Source: Phocaeicola paurosaccharolyticus JCM 15092
GTDB taxonomy: Bacteria; Bacteroidota; Bacteroidia; Bacteroidales; Bacteroidaceae
Assembly: GCF_000613805.1 (NCBI RefSeq)
Contig: NZ_BAJR01000004.1
Coordinates: forward strand, 94,980-158,979
Direction: 5' to 3'
Length of the DNA stretch: 64,000 nt
Part shown: positions 17,838 through 27,624 of the stretch, piece by piece
How positions within the stretch are numbered: the first letter of the stretch is position 1
How the letters are laid out: the number at the start of each line of letters is the position of its first letter
The notes under the pieces: generated by a model
What the model saw: the letters and a program-made list of their open reading frames with translations, nothing else
What the model was told of the DNA's origin: nothing
Databases searched by the model: none
Position numbers and translations under genes: made by a program

Positions 17838-20800
17838 ATGGCAAAAAGAATGCGATTTATTCTTTCCACACTTATTGTTTTAGTAGTGATGACAGCTAAA
17901 GCACAGGTTACCACATCCTCAATAAGCGGAAAGATAACAGACAGTAACAAGGAAGCTATCATTGGAGCTACTATTCAGGCAGTTCATGAACCTTCAGGTA
18001 CTCACTACGGTGCAATTACAAACATTGATGGCCGTTACTCAATTCAGGGTATGCGTGCAGGCGGACCTTACAAAGTTGAAATCTCGTACATCGGTTACAA
18101 GACTGAAATTATCAAAGGTATTACGCTTAACTTAGGTGAGACAGCGAATGTCTCTTCACAAATGTCTGAATCTTCAGAATTATTGGGTGAAGTGATGGTT
18201 GTTGGAAGAGCTGGTCTTGATGCTACAAAAACAGGAGCTGCGATGAGTATTAATGCAAACGAGATTGCTCGTATGCCATCTATTACTAATAGCATTGCAG
18301 ATATTACTCGTTTGAATCCACAAATCAGTGTTTCTACTAGTGGTGCTATGTCTTTTGCAGGATCAAACAACCGATACAACTCATTTATGGTTGACGGTGC
18401 TGCAAATAACGACGTGTTTGGATTGACTTCTAATGGTTCTAATGGTGGACAGGCAGGTGCACAACCTCTATCAATGGAGACTGTAGAACAAATTCAGGTA
18501 AGTGTTGCTCCATTTGACGTTCGTCAATCAGGATTTACTGGTGGTGCAATAAATGCTATTACCAAATCAGGAACAAATGAGTTCCATGGCAGTGTATATG
18601 GTGACTGGTTGAATCAATCATTAATAGGTAGTAAATATAAAAGAATTGATGGTACTACAAGTCAGGCTTATGAAGATGAAAAAGAATATCGTTATGGCTT
18701 AACTGTAGGTGGACCAATCATAAAAAATAAATTGTTCTTCTTTGCAAACTATGAGAAGTCAAACAAAGAGTATCCAAATAACTATGGTCTAGGTTCTGAA
18801 TTATCAAAAATTGATGAGGCTGAAGCAAAAAAAGTAATAGATAAGATTAACGAATTGGCTGCAGCGCAAGGTGTAGAATATAATACAGCAATTGTTAATC
18901 CTAAGAACTATACTAAATCTGATAAGGCTGGTTTGAAGTTAGACTGGAACATAAACGATATGCATAAAGCATCTTTCCGTTGGAGTTTAGTTTCTGCTAA
19001 ACAGCTTAACAGCAATAGTTCAGCGTCAAGCTTACGTGCTTCTAATAACCAATATGATTTCGTTTCTAAAACAAATACATTTATTGGTGAGTTGCAGAGC
19101 CGTTTTTCTGATGTGTTAAGCAACGAAGCTCGTCTATCTTACGTACGCGTTCGTGACGAAAGACAACCTTATGGCGATCCAGCTCCACAATTACAGATCT
19201 CTAATGTTGGTGGTGGAACTCTCTATTTTGGTACTGAATACTCTTCAGGTGCAAACAGCCTAAATCAAGATATCTACACTTTGACAGATAATTTGACTTG
19301 GAATCTTGGAAGACATTCATTGACATTTGGTACAAACAATGAATTATATACATTCGAAAACTTATTTATTCAGAATATTTATGGTTCATATGCATTCAAC
19401 AATGTTGATGATTTCTTAGCTGGTAAGATTAAAACATTCCAATATGGACATGCAAATACAGATGTAACAGGTGATCCTCGTTGGGCTGCTAAGTTCTCTT
19501 CTGCTCAAGTAGGTTTCTATGTACAGGATAAATTTGATGTAAACGATAATTTTCAGTTAACATATGGTTTACGTGCTGATATGCCATTCTCTTTCGATAC
19601 TCCTTTAGCTAACGAACCATTCAATAAGTTTGCAGCTGAAAAGAATTGGGGAGTTAAGACTGACCAAAAGATAAGCAGCGCACCATACTGGTCACCACGA
19701 TTCGGTTTCCGTTGGAACATCAATGGTGATAACAAGTATATCCTTCGTGGTGGTGCAGGTATCTTTACAGGACGTATACCTTTCGTTTGGTTGAGCAACA
19801 ACTTCTCAAACACTGGTATCCAGATGACATCATTCTATGCATCAAATCCTAACATTCCAGTTCTTCTTGATCCAACCAAACAAACAGACCAAGAACCACT
19901 TCTAAAAGCTGATGGTAACCAGACAATCAACGTATTCGACAAAGACTTCCGCTTTGCTCAGACTGCTCGTTTCAACTTAGCATTAGATTTCGAACTTGCC
20001 GGTATCAACTGGACAGCTGAAGGTATCTATTCTAAGACTATAAATGATATCGTTTATAGCGATCTATCTCGTGACTTGAACGGTAAGACAGTTGGTGAAA
20101 CTTATACAAATATGGCATACGATGTACGTCCAATGTTTGATAGAGTTACAACAGGAACTGCTTTCTCAAATATATATATGCTTAGCAACACAAGCAAAGG
20201 TTACTCATACAACCTTTCTATCATGGGTACTAAGAAGTTTAATTTCGGTCTTGATTTGATGGCATCTTATGCATACTCAGTATCAAAATCTCTTAACAGT
20301 GGTACTTCTTCAGTAGCTAAATCAAACTTCCGTTATAACTATACTTATAAGAATGCAAACAGCCCAGAGTTAGGTAATTCTGCATTTAATATACCTCATC
20401 AGATTAAAGCTTCTGCTTTCTATCATAAAGAGTTCTTTAAGAATCAGAAGACTACATTCGGTTTGATCTATACAGGTTCATCTGGCTCTCCATACTCAAT
20501 TTATTATTATGGTGACCTTAACGGTGATGGTGCTGATGGTAATGACTTGATGTTTATCCCTACAGATGATCAGATCGATGCTATGAAATTTACTGCAACA
20601 ACTAAGTATACTGCAGATGCTCAGAAAGCTAACATGAAGCAGTGGATTGCTAATGATCCTTATCTAAGCAAGCATCGTGGTGAATACTACGAACGTTATC
20701 AGGATAATGAAGAATTTGAACATCATTTTGATTTCCATTTCTCTCATGAAGTTAAGTTTAAAGTTGGTGAAAGATTCAATGCTTTAGAGTTGACATTCGA

Positions 20801-21002
20801 TATCTTGAATGTTGGTAACTTGCTTAATAAAGATTGGGGTCATTATGGCGCTAATGGTGGTGGTAGTGCTTATTACTCACCTGTTACTTACAAAGGAAGC
20901 GGTAACTTCCAATTCTTGAATCCAGGTGATTACCAAATGCGCTCTTACAGTGATTACTATTCACGTTGGAGAGGACAGATTGGTTTAACATATACATTCT
21001 AA
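17838..21002 (+). CDS. TonB-dependent receptor, Oar-like, with N-terminal carboxypeptidase-regulatory domain
   Basis: The 1054-residue outer-membrane protein has a signal peptide (residues 1-22). A carboxypeptidase-like beta-sandwich follows (about 28-110: SISGKITDSNKEAIIGATI, GRYSIQGMRAGGPYKVEISY). Next are a plug domain (about 120-240, with NNRYNSFMVDGAANND) and a C-terminal beta barrel ending in an aromatic residue (GLTYTF). This domain order is that of Oar/OmpA-like TonB-dependent transporters of Bacteroidetes. It is a single gene with its own promoter and a perfect terminator, and no SusD partner is adjacent. The ligand is unknown. Confidence 0.93.
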   Translation: MAKRMRFILSTLIVLVVMTAKAQVTTSSISGKITDSNKEAIIGATIQAVHEPSGTHYGAITNIDGRYSIQGMRAGGPYKVEISYIGYKTEIIKGITLNLGETANVSSQMSESSELLGEVMVVGRAGLDATKTGAAMSINANEIARMPSITNSIADITRLNPQISVSTSGAMSFAGSNNRYNSFMVDGAANNDVFGLTSNGSNGGQAGAQPLSMETVEQIQVSVAPFDVRQSGFTGGAINAITKSGTNEFHGSVYGDWLNQSLIGSKYKRIDGTTSQAYEDEKEYRYGLTVGGPIIKNKLFFFANYEKSNKEYPNNYGLGSELSKIDEAEAKKVIDKINELAAAQGVEYNTAIVNPKNYTKSDKAGLKLDWNINDMHKASFRWSLVSAKQLNSNSSASSLRASNNQYDFVSKTNTFIGELQSRFSDVLSNEARLSYVRVRDERQPYGDPAPQLQISNVGGGTLYFGTEYSSGANSLNQDIYTLTDNLTWNLGRHSLTFGTNNELYTFENLFIQNIYGSYAFNNVDDFLAGKIKTFQYGHANTDVTGDPRWAAKFSSAQVGFYVQDKFDVNDNFQLTYGLRADMPFSFDTPLANEPFNKFAAEKNWGVKTDQKISSAPYWSPRFGFRWNINGDNKYILRGGAGIFTGRIPFVWLSNNFSNTGIQMTSFYASNPNIPVLLDPTKQTDQEPLLKADGNQTINVFDKDFRFAQTARFNLALDFELAGINWTAEGIYSKTINDIVYSDLSRDLNGKTVGETYTNMAYDVRPMFDRVTTGTAFSNIYMLSNTSKGYSYNLSIMGTKKFNFGLDLMASYAYSVSKSLNSGTSSVAKSNFRYNYTYKNANSPELGNSAFNIPHQIKASAFYHKEFFKNQKTTFGLIYTGSSGSPYSIYYYGDLNGDGADGNDLMFIPTDDQIDAMKFTATTKYTADAQKANMKQWIANDPYLSKHRGEYYERYQDNEEFEHHFDFHFSHEVKFKVGERFNALELTFDILNVGNLLNKDWGHYGANGGGSAYYSPVTYKGSGNFQFLNPGDYQMRSYSDYYSRWRGQIGLTYTF

Positions 21003-21023
21003 TAAATATTTTAAATATATTTT

Positions 21024-21053
21024 AAAGAGGTTGCTCGAAAGAGCAACCTCTTT
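21024..21053 (+). terminator. Terminator of the Oar-like receptor
   Basis: A perfect 13-bp stem (21024-21036 with 21041-21053) with a GAAA tetraloop is followed by a T run. Confidence 0.93.
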
Positions 21054-21060
21054 TTTATGT

Positions 21061-21406
21061 TAGCTAATCATTGGTACTTATTAATCCTATTGTACTATTA
21101 TATGTAGTAAACGAAAGTAAGTGTAAAATAAATGTCATCTCTCGTCGAGTAATGTTTCATTTTGTAACATGTTATCAATAAAAGTGCCTTAATTAATAAC
21201 CTTAAAAAAATAAATTGTGAAAATTATGGAAATTACAAAGAAAATGTTTTATATTTATTAATAAATATGCGTTTTTCTTAAACAAATTGTGTTTCGTTTT
21301 TGTTTGGAATATTACAGGTTATATATTTTTCTTTAGGTAATATGTTGAATTAGAATATTTTAGAAAAGAAATAGACATAACAAATAACTATTTTAATAAA
21401 ATTTTT
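21061..21406 (+). other. 346-bp AT-rich leader region upstream of the second TonB receptor
   Basis: No gene is seen here. It holds a 10-bp palindrome, TAACATGTTA, at 21165-21174. It also holds a weak promoter-like stretch near 21300-21330 (TTTG followed by TATATTTT) that does not match the consensus spacing. A long leader here might carry regulation of the receptor operon. Confidence 0.35.
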
Positions 21407-24106
21407 ATGAAAAACAGTTTAAAGCTTTTTTATCTAATGGTAGTAATGCTAATAAGTTGCAGTGCTACACTGTCAGCTCAAGGTATTATTAAAGGCAAAG
21501 TTGTAGATGCAGAGACAAAGGAGGAACTTGTAGGTGCAACTGTAGTTGTTACTGGGACCACTATAGGAACAGTGACAGACTACGAAGGTAATTTTAGTCT
21601 GAAGGTTAATTCACAAAAACCTTCTCTTACCTTAAAATATCTAGGTTATAAAGACCTTACTAAAAAGGTAGATCAAAATGGTAATGTTGATCTTGGTACA
21701 ATCATGATGGATGTTGACTCAAAGACTTTGGGAGATGTTGTTATAACTTCTTCAGTTGCTGTGGCAAGAAAGACTCCTGTAGCCGCATCAAATGTTATGA
21801 TGGATTATATCGAAGAGAAACTGGGTACACAGGAATTTCCTGAAGTACTGAAAGCTACTCCGGGTGTACATGCACAGAAAGACGGTGGTGGCTATGGTGA
21901 CTCAGAGATTTATATGCGCGGATTCGACAATACCAACGTTGCAACTATGATCAATGGAGTTCCAATGAACGATATGGAGAATGGTAACGTATATTGGTCA
22001 AACTGGGCTGGTCTTAGTGATGTTACTCGTACCATGCAGACACAAAGAGGACTTGGTGCTAGTAAGGTGTCAGCTCCATCTGTTGGTGGAACAATTAATA
22101 TCATAACAAAAGGTCTTGATGCTAAAAAAGGAGGTTCAATCTCTTATGGCATGGGTAATGATAACATGAACAAGTTACTTTTCACCTTCTCTACAGGTCT
22201 GTCAAAAGACGGATGGGCACTTACTGTACTTGGTGCAAAGACTTGGGGTAATGGTTATGTTCAGGGAACAAATTTTGAAGGATACAACTACTTCCTTAGT
22301 ATATCTAAGAAGTTGTCAGATTCTCATCAGCTGTCTTTCACAGCTTTCGGCGCTCCACAGACTCACTATCAGAGAAAAGGTGCCCTTACTCTAGAAGCTT
22401 GGGATATGACAAAATCTGTATGGGGTGTTCAAAACTATAAGTATAATACTACTTTTGGATACGATAACAATGGACAGAGACGCAGTTCTGAATATAATGT
22501 TTATCACAAACCTCAGATGAGTTTAAATCATCAGTGGGATATAAATGATAAATCATCTTTGTCTACATCTTTGTATATGTCTATAGGTCGTGGTTATGGC
22601 TATTCTGGTCAAGGAAACGAGACCTACGGATATAGCTATAAGGATTGGTATGGTGCTAACTATGGAGTACTCCAAACAAAATTCCGTAAAGATGACGGTA
22701 CTTTTGATTATGGTGCTATTCAGGACATCAACCAGAACAGTGAATATGGTTCTATGCTTGTTATGACAAAGTCAAAGAATTATCATGATTGGTACGGACT
22801 TCTTTCTACATATACTACAAAGTTAACTGAAGATATCGACTTCTATGGTGGTGTTGACTTCCGTTATTATAAAGGTACTCATACTAATGATATTCAGGAT
22901 TTATATAATGGAGATTACTTTATGGACTCTAGCCGTGGTAATGTAAGTGTTGCTAACAACAAAAATGCTGCAAACCCTGCATGGTTGAATCAGAAACTTG
23001 GAGTAGGAGATGTAGTTTATCGTGACTATGACAGTTTTGTACTACAAGAGGGAGGATTCTTCCAGACTGAATATAATAAGAATAAGTTGAATGCATTTGT
23101 TTCTGGTTCTCTTTCGAACACTACTTATTGGCGTTATGATAGATTGTATTATGATGAGGATAATGCAAAATCTAAGACTGTAAGTTTTATCGGTTACACT
23201 GCTAAGGCCGGTGCTAACTATAACCTTACAAACAACCATAACGTATTTGCAAATGTAGGTTTTATAAGCCGTGCTCCTAAATTCTCTTATGGTGCTTTCA
23301 TGGCTTCCACAGTCAGCAACACTATAAATAAGAATGCCAAAAATGAGAAGATTCTTTCATTAGAGGTTGGATATGGCTATCGTAATGGTTGGTTAAGAGC
23401 AAATTTTAATGCATACTTTACCAAATGGATGGACAAGACTATGACTAAGTCGGGTACTCTTGATAACCAGATGGACTATTTCATGAATATGACTGGTGTA
23501 ACTGCTCTTCATAAGGGCGTTGAACTTGACGTTAAGGCAGAGCCATTGAAATGGTTAGAGCTAACCGGTATGTTATCTATAGGTGATTGGAAATGGGATA
23601 GTAACGCTACAGGATATGCATTCGATGAGTATGGAAATCCACTTGACTCAAAAGGCGGAATTGTTGAAGCCGGTTCACCTGAGCAAGCATGGGCAAAAAT
23701 CAACCTGAAAGGAATCAGGGTAGGAGGTTCTGCTCAGACAACTGCAGCTTTAGGAGCAAGTGTAAAACTTGAAGGTGGCTTGAGATTAGGCGTTGACTGG
23801 ACTCTTTATGGTCGTAACTATGCATATTATGCACTTAGCGGAAGTAACTTGAGCATTGGTCAGGAGAAGACTATTCTTTCACCATGGAAAGTTCCTACTG
23901 CTAGTCAGATAGATCTTAACGCTTCTTATCGTTTCAAAATTGCTGGTTTGAATACAACAATTTCTGGTAATGTAAACAACCTGCTTAATTACTTCTATAT
24001 ATCAAAGGCTTATAATCCTCAATCTGGTGAAGTCTCTCCAAACAGCATATATTCATATTATGCTTTCGGACGTACAGCAAGTGTTAGATTAAAAGTAAAC
24101 TTCTAA
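21407..24106 (+). CDS. TonB-dependent receptor with N-terminal carboxypeptidase-like domain
   Basis: The 899-residue outer-membrane protein has a signal peptide ending near residue 25 (ATLSAQ). A beta-sandwich domain follows (about 26-105: IIKGKVVDAETKEELVGATV, TVTDYEGNFSLKV). The plug spans about 120-235 (ETPGVHAQ-like block, EIYMRGFDNTNVATMINGVPMND, VGGTINIITKG), and the barrel ends RLKVNF. It precedes a large lipoprotein by 18 bases, which suggests a receptor/surface-lipoprotein pair comparable in layout to SusC/SusD. The partner is not SusD-like. The ligand is unknown. Confidence 0.94.
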   Translation: MKNSLKLFYLMVVMLISCSATLSAQGIIKGKVVDAETKEELVGATVVVTGTTIGTVTDYEGNFSLKVNSQKPSLTLKYLGYKDLTKKVDQNGNVDLGTIMMDVDSKTLGDVVITSSVAVARKTPVAASNVMMDYIEEKLGTQEFPEVLKATPGVHAQKDGGGYGDSEIYMRGFDNTNVATMINGVPMNDMENGNVYWSNWAGLSDVTRTMQTQRGLGASKVSAPSVGGTINIITKGLDAKKGGSISYGMGNDNMNKLLFTFSTGLSKDGWALTVLGAKTWGNGYVQGTNFEGYNYFLSISKKLSDSHQLSFTAFGAPQTHYQRKGALTLEAWDMTKSVWGVQNYKYNTTFGYDNNGQRRSSEYNVYHKPQMSLNHQWDINDKSSLSTSLYMSIGRGYGYSGQGNETYGYSYKDWYGANYGVLQTKFRKDDGTFDYGAIQDINQNSEYGSMLVMTKSKNYHDWYGLLSTYTTKLTEDIDFYGGVDFRYYKGTHTNDIQDLYNGDYFMDSSRGNVSVANNKNAANPAWLNQKLGVGDVVYRDYDSFVLQEGGFFQTEYNKNKLNAFVSGSLSNTTYWRYDRLYYDEDNAKSKTVSFIGYTAKAGANYNLTNNHNVFANVGFISRAPKFSYGAFMASTVSNTINKNAKNEKILSLEVGYGYRNGWLRANFNAYFTKWMDKTMTKSGTLDNQMDYFMNMTGVTALHKGVELDVKAEPLKWLELTGMLSIGDWKWDSNATGYAFDEYGNPLDSKGGIVEAGSPEQAWAKINLKGIRVGGSAQTTAALGASVKLEGGLRLGVDWTLYGRNYAYYALSGSNLSIGQEKTILSPWKVPTASQIDLNASYRFKIAGLNTTISGNVNNLLNYFYISKAYNPQSGEVSPNSIYSYYAFGRTASVRLKVNF

Positions 24107-24124
24107 GTAATATACTATACAATT

Positions 24125-26680
24125 ATGAAGAATAAAATATTAGTATCCCTTATAACTATTGCTGGTCTTACAGCTTGCAACGATGATTTTAATGATCAGT
24201 TCAATATAGTATATAATGTAAATGATGTAAAGAGTATGGTATATACTCTTGATCCATCAGACTATGGTTCTATTGCCGATAATGAAAACAATGTATTTAT
24301 CGCAACAGGAAAAGATCCTGCCGGCCTTACTTATGTGAAAGCTTTGGCTGATGTTAAAAAGAATAAGTATTTTACTAGTGAGGCACCTGCCGAAGAGTAT
24401 ATACCTGCTTTCCTTGATGCTAAATATCCTAATGCAGATGTGGGCTCAAAATTTGTAGTCACATTCAACCAATATGAGGCACCTTCTGCATATATGACTG
24501 ATTTTGCAAAGATTTCTGAGTATACCCTTGCTGCAGATGATTATAAAACTGTATGGGGAACTAGCGTCAATGCTTCATTCCTCTCTCCGCTTTCATTGCA
24601 GAAACTTCCTACTATACTGAAAAGTAAAGTGACTGGAGCACAGGATGGAGATATGGTTGTTGTAAATTATGCTTACTCAGAAGTTGAACCAAGTACAGGT
24701 GGCACTCAGGGTGTTGTTTACGATAAAATTAGCGATGTAATAGCAAATACAAGTGGAGCAAGCTATACAGTAAAAGGTAATGTTATCGCTACTTATGGAC
24801 GTGGATTCCTTATCAATGATGGAACAGCTTCCATATTAGTGTACCTCAATGCCGCATCAAACTACTATGTGGGTGATGTAGTATCTGTATCAGGAACTAC
24901 ATCTTCATATTCTAAATTGATGCAGTTCCCTGCAACTTCAGAAGTGAAACTCCTAGAGAGAAAGACTACATTTGCGTACCCAACATCTTCTCAGCTACTA
25001 GCAGGTGCTGAGCTTGATAATTATATGACTTCTCCTTCTGTGAAGTATATTCGTATACAAGGTACTCTTACAATCAGTGGTTCATATTATAATATTGTTG
25101 TTGATGGCGCTACACGAAAAGGAAGTATATCATATCCTGTAGCCGGAGTAGTTGACCCTGCACTTAATGGAAAAGTTGTAGATGTAACCGGCTATGCTAT
25201 AGGTGGATCTTCTACTTATGTTAATATTATGGCTACTTCTGTTGTAGAGTCAGGACAGACCTCTGATATCACACCGGTAGGTGTAGTTGCTCTTTCTGCT
25301 GCCGGAGCTTATACTGTATCGGGAGTTGTTGCTGCAACGTATGCTAAAGGTTTTCTTGTAACAGACGGAACAGGAAATATATTGGTATATCTTAATAAAG
25401 CTCACGATTATGTTGTTGGCGATATTGTAAAAGTATCCGGTACAACAAGTAAATATGCTAATCTGATGCAGTTCCCTGCAACATCTGTTGTTACTAAGGG
25501 TGCACATGTCACATTCACCAATCCTGCACCAAGAACGCTTGCTGCAACTGATATGGAAGCATATCTTACTGCTACATATTGTGGTAATGTAAGCTATACA
25601 GGCACATTGAGTATCAGCGGATCTTATTATAATGTTACAATAGATGGTACTACAGCTGTTCAGGGAAGTTTATCTTACCCTATCACCGGAGTAGTTGACC
25701 CTGCATTAAATGGAAAGAAAGTTCTTGTTACCGGTTATGCAATCGGTGTAAGCAGTGGAAAATACCTAAATACTATGGTTACTTCTATAGTAGAGGCTCC
25801 TGCAGCAAGAAGTTTTGCATCAGCTTCACGTGTTGCCGTTACTGTAGCTCCAAACAAATCAGAGCTATACGTTTATTCAAGTTCACAATGGAAGAAGTAT
25901 ACTAATAGTGATGTACTACTTGGAGTTATCACTCCTGAAGTTTACTCATCATTAGGCAGTAATACTATTGCAACTCCTGAAAATGTTGTTCCTACATTCT
26001 TGCAAAATACTTATCCATATGTAGTTGATGGTGAAAAAGCAGTTGCAATATATAAGGATAAGTCTAAGAATTATATTGCTAAAGAGTATACATTCAATAA
26101 GTATTGGTCATTGACTCCTGATTACCTTCCAGTTACATTGACATTTGCAAAAGATGAATCAGGTATAAGTGCTAATATGAGTACATATGTTGATGAAACA
26201 TTCCTTGGTGATGAAGGTGATTTTAAGGCATACAATGTTACTTTAGGCTCACTGTCATATGTATGGATTAATACTGCTGCATATGGTTGGAAAGCTTCTG
26301 CCTTCTTGAATAATACAAATAATGTTTCTGATAGTTACCTTGTTTCTCCATCAATTAATTTATTGAAAGCTACATCACCTATAATGACATTTGATGAAGC
26401 TCATAAATATCTTAATGGAGCACAACCGACTCAATATCTTTCAGTTCTAGTTTCTAAAAACTTTACTGGCGATCCTGCTGCATGTACTTGGGATGTACTT
26501 CCTGTAGCTGTCTGGTCGGATGGTTCAACATGGGACTTTGTTAATGTAGGAGAAATTGATTTGAGTGCTTATAAAGGCAGCCGTATAAATATTGCATTCC
26601 GCTATACCAGCGATGCTAGTGCAGCTGCAACTTGGGAGGTTAAGAACCTCAAAGTTATTGAGAAGGAATCTGCAAACTAA
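24125..26680 (+). CDS. Large surface lipoprotein with duplicated OB-like domains and C-terminal choice-of-anchor-J-like domain
   Basis: The 851-residue protein has a lipobox (AGLTAC, Cys18). Residues about 25-205 form an uncharacterised N-terminal region. Two homologous units follow. In the first, YTVKGNVIATYGRGFLINDG is followed by the VGDVVSVSGTTSSYSKLMQF block. The second repeats this pattern 546 bases (182 codons) later. Each is followed by a further strand-rich block containing ISGSYYN and GVVDPALNGK. The fold pattern is that of OB/YhcR-type domains. The last ~150 residues (SDSYLVSPSINLL ... WEVKNLKVIE) resemble choice-of-anchor-J beta-sandwiches. It probably works with the upstream TonB receptor, and its ligand is unknown. 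Confidence 0.85.
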   Translation: MKNKILVSLITIAGLTACNDDFNDQFNIVYNVNDVKSMVYTLDPSDYGSIADNENNVFIATGKDPAGLTYVKALADVKKNKYFTSEAPAEEYIPAFLDAKYPNADVGSKFVVTFNQYEAPSAYMTDFAKISEYTLAADDYKTVWGTSVNASFLSPLSLQKLPTILKSKVTGAQDGDMVVVNYAYSEVEPSTGGTQGVVYDKISDVIANTSGASYTVKGNVIATYGRGFLINDGTASILVYLNAASNYYVGDVVSVSGTTSSYSKLMQFPATSEVKLLERKTTFAYPTSSQLLAGAELDNYMTSPSVKYIRIQGTLTISGSYYNIVVDGATRKGSISYPVAGVVDPALNGKVVDVTGYAIGGSSTYVNIMATSVVESGQTSDITPVGVVALSAAGAYTVSGVVAATYAKGFLVTDGTGNILVYLNKAHDYVVGDIVKVSGTTSKYANLMQFPATSVVTKGAHVTFTNPAPRTLAATDMEAYLTATYCGNVSYTGTLSISGSYYNVTIDGTTAVQGSLSYPITGVVDPALNGKKVLVTGYAIGVSSGKYLNTMVTSIVEAPAARSFASASRVAVTVAPNKSELYVYSSSQWKKYTNSDVLLGVITPEVYSSLGSNTIATPENVVPTFLQNTYPYVVDGEKAVAIYKDKSKNYIAKEYTFNKYWSLTPDYLPVTLTFAKDESGISANMSTYVDETFLGDEGDFKAYNVTLGSLSYVWINTAAYGWKASAFLNNTNNVSDSYLVSPSINLLKATSPIMTFDEAHKYLNGAQPTQYLSVLVSKNFTGDPAACTWDVLPVAVWSDGSTWDFVNVGEIDLSAYKGSRINIAFRYTSDASAAATWEVKNLKVIEKESAN
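24753..25800 (+). repeat. Intragenic tandem duplication in the OB-domain lipoprotein
   Basis: Two copies with a 546-bp period (for example at 24764 and 25310) still share near-identical DNA stretches. Examples are the LMQFPATS and GVVDPALNGK segments. This points to a fairly recent or homogenised duplication. Confidence 0.8.
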
Positions 26681-26693
26681 TCCTTCTTGATGA

Positions 26694-26728
26694 AAATCCT
26701 CCATGTATAATTCATACATGGAGGATTT
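26694..26728 (+). terminator. Terminator of the TonB receptor/lipoprotein operon
   Basis: A perfect 14-bp stem (26694-26707 with 26715-26728) is followed by a T-rich tract. Confidence 0.88.
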
Positions 26729-26802
26729 ATTTTTTATCAGAATTATAGATTTGATCTATATTATACTGTTTACTTATTTACCCTATAATTCCATATATTA
26801 AG

Positions 26803-26848
26803 GCCTTAGCTTTATTAATCTATATCTTAGGATTAATAAAGCTAAGGC
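26803..26848. repeat. Perfect 18-bp inverted repeat in a convergent intergenic region
   Basis: Arms 26803-26820 and 26831-26848 are perfectly complementary with a 10-nt loop. There is no T run on either side. It lies between the terminator of the lipoprotein operon and the terminator of rpsP. Confidence 0.8.
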
Positions 26849-26899
26849 TTAAATATATATCATGGGGCTATATTTTGTGAGGTAATAAGTACAAAAAAT

Positions 26900-26928
26900 A
26901 ATCCCTGCAGTAACCAGCTGCAGGGATT
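26900..26928 (-). terminator. Terminator of rpsP
   Basis: A perfect 11-bp stem (26900-26910 with 26918-26928) is followed on the minus strand by a T-rich run. Confidence 0.88.
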
Positions 26929-26961
26929 TCTGTTTGTTTGAGATAACGATAATAAGTTAGA

Positions 26962-27531
26962 TTATGCTTCAGCAGGAGCTTCTGTTGCAGCAGCTTCTTC
27001 AGCAGGAGCTTCTGTAGCAGGTTCTTCAGCAGCAGTAGCAGATGCCTCTGCCTCAGCCTTTGCAGCAGCTTCAACAGCTTTTTTCTCAGCTACTTTCTTT
27101 GCAATTTCTTCGTTTACTTTCTTCTCAGCTTCAAAGCGAGCTTTTTCGTCAGCTTTCTTAGCAGCATCTTCTTTTGCTTTCAAAGCAGCTAAGCCTGATT
27201 GCTTGTTAGATTTCCAAGCTTCAAATTTAGCTTCAGCGTCAGTTTCAGAGAATGCGCCTTTAGCTACACCACCTAGAAGATGTTTTTTCATGTAAACGCC
27301 TTCACGAGAAAGAATATTACGAACTGTATCTGAAGGCTGTGCACCGCACAATACCCAATGAAGAGCACGTTCGAAATTCAAATCTACTGTTGCAGGATTG
27401 GTATTTGGATTATAAGTACCAATTTTCTCAGTAAATCGACCATCACGTGGAGCTCTTACGTCTGCAATTACAATTGAATAGAACGCATAGCTTTTGCGTC
27501 CATTTCTTTGCAATCTAATTCTAGTTGCCAT
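26962..27531 (-). CDS. rpsP: 30S ribosomal protein S16 with long Ala/Glu-rich tail
   Basis: Residues 1-80 are canonical S16 ([67 protein letters not shown]). S16 is usually about 80-90 residues, and here the protein is 189. Residues ~105-189 form a Lys/Ala/Glu helix followed by a low-complexity Ala/Glu/Pro/Thr tail. Such an extension is common in Bacteroidetes. The 16S-binding function should be unaffected, and the tail's role is unknown. The gene is monocistronic, with a promoter element about 60 bases upstream. Confidence 0.97.
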   Translation of the reverse strand: MATRIRLQRNGRKSYAFYSIVIADVRAPRDGRFTEKIGTYNPNTNPATVDLNFERALHWVLCGAQPSDTVRNILSREGVYMKKHLLGGVAKGAFSETDAEAKFEAWKSNKQSGLAALKAKEDAAKKADEKARFEAEKKVNEEIAKKVAEKKAVEAAAKAEAEASATAAEEPATEAPAEEAAATEAPAEA

Positions 27532-27590
27532 CTTTTAAATTTTAATTAATAATGATTTGAATTTATGCTTGTAACTCGTACAAGCGACCG

Positions 27591-27598
27591 CAAAATTA
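27591..27598 (-). promoter_or_regulatory. -7 promoter element for rpsP
   Basis: TAATTTTG on the minus strand fits TAnnTTTG and lies 59 bases upstream of rpsP. Confidence 0.55.
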
Positions 27599-27624
27599 TA
27601 GCTTTTCTTTTGAATTTCAAAATA

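Noticed and set aside
17838..24106. A SusC/SusD polysaccharide-utilisation locus
   Set aside because: There are TonB receptors but no SusD-like protein, glycoside hydrolase or hybrid two-component regulator nearby.
26868..27074. 68-residue Leu/Lys-rich frame inside rpsP
   Set aside because: It is a shadow frame of the Ala/Glu repeat-coding tail of S16.
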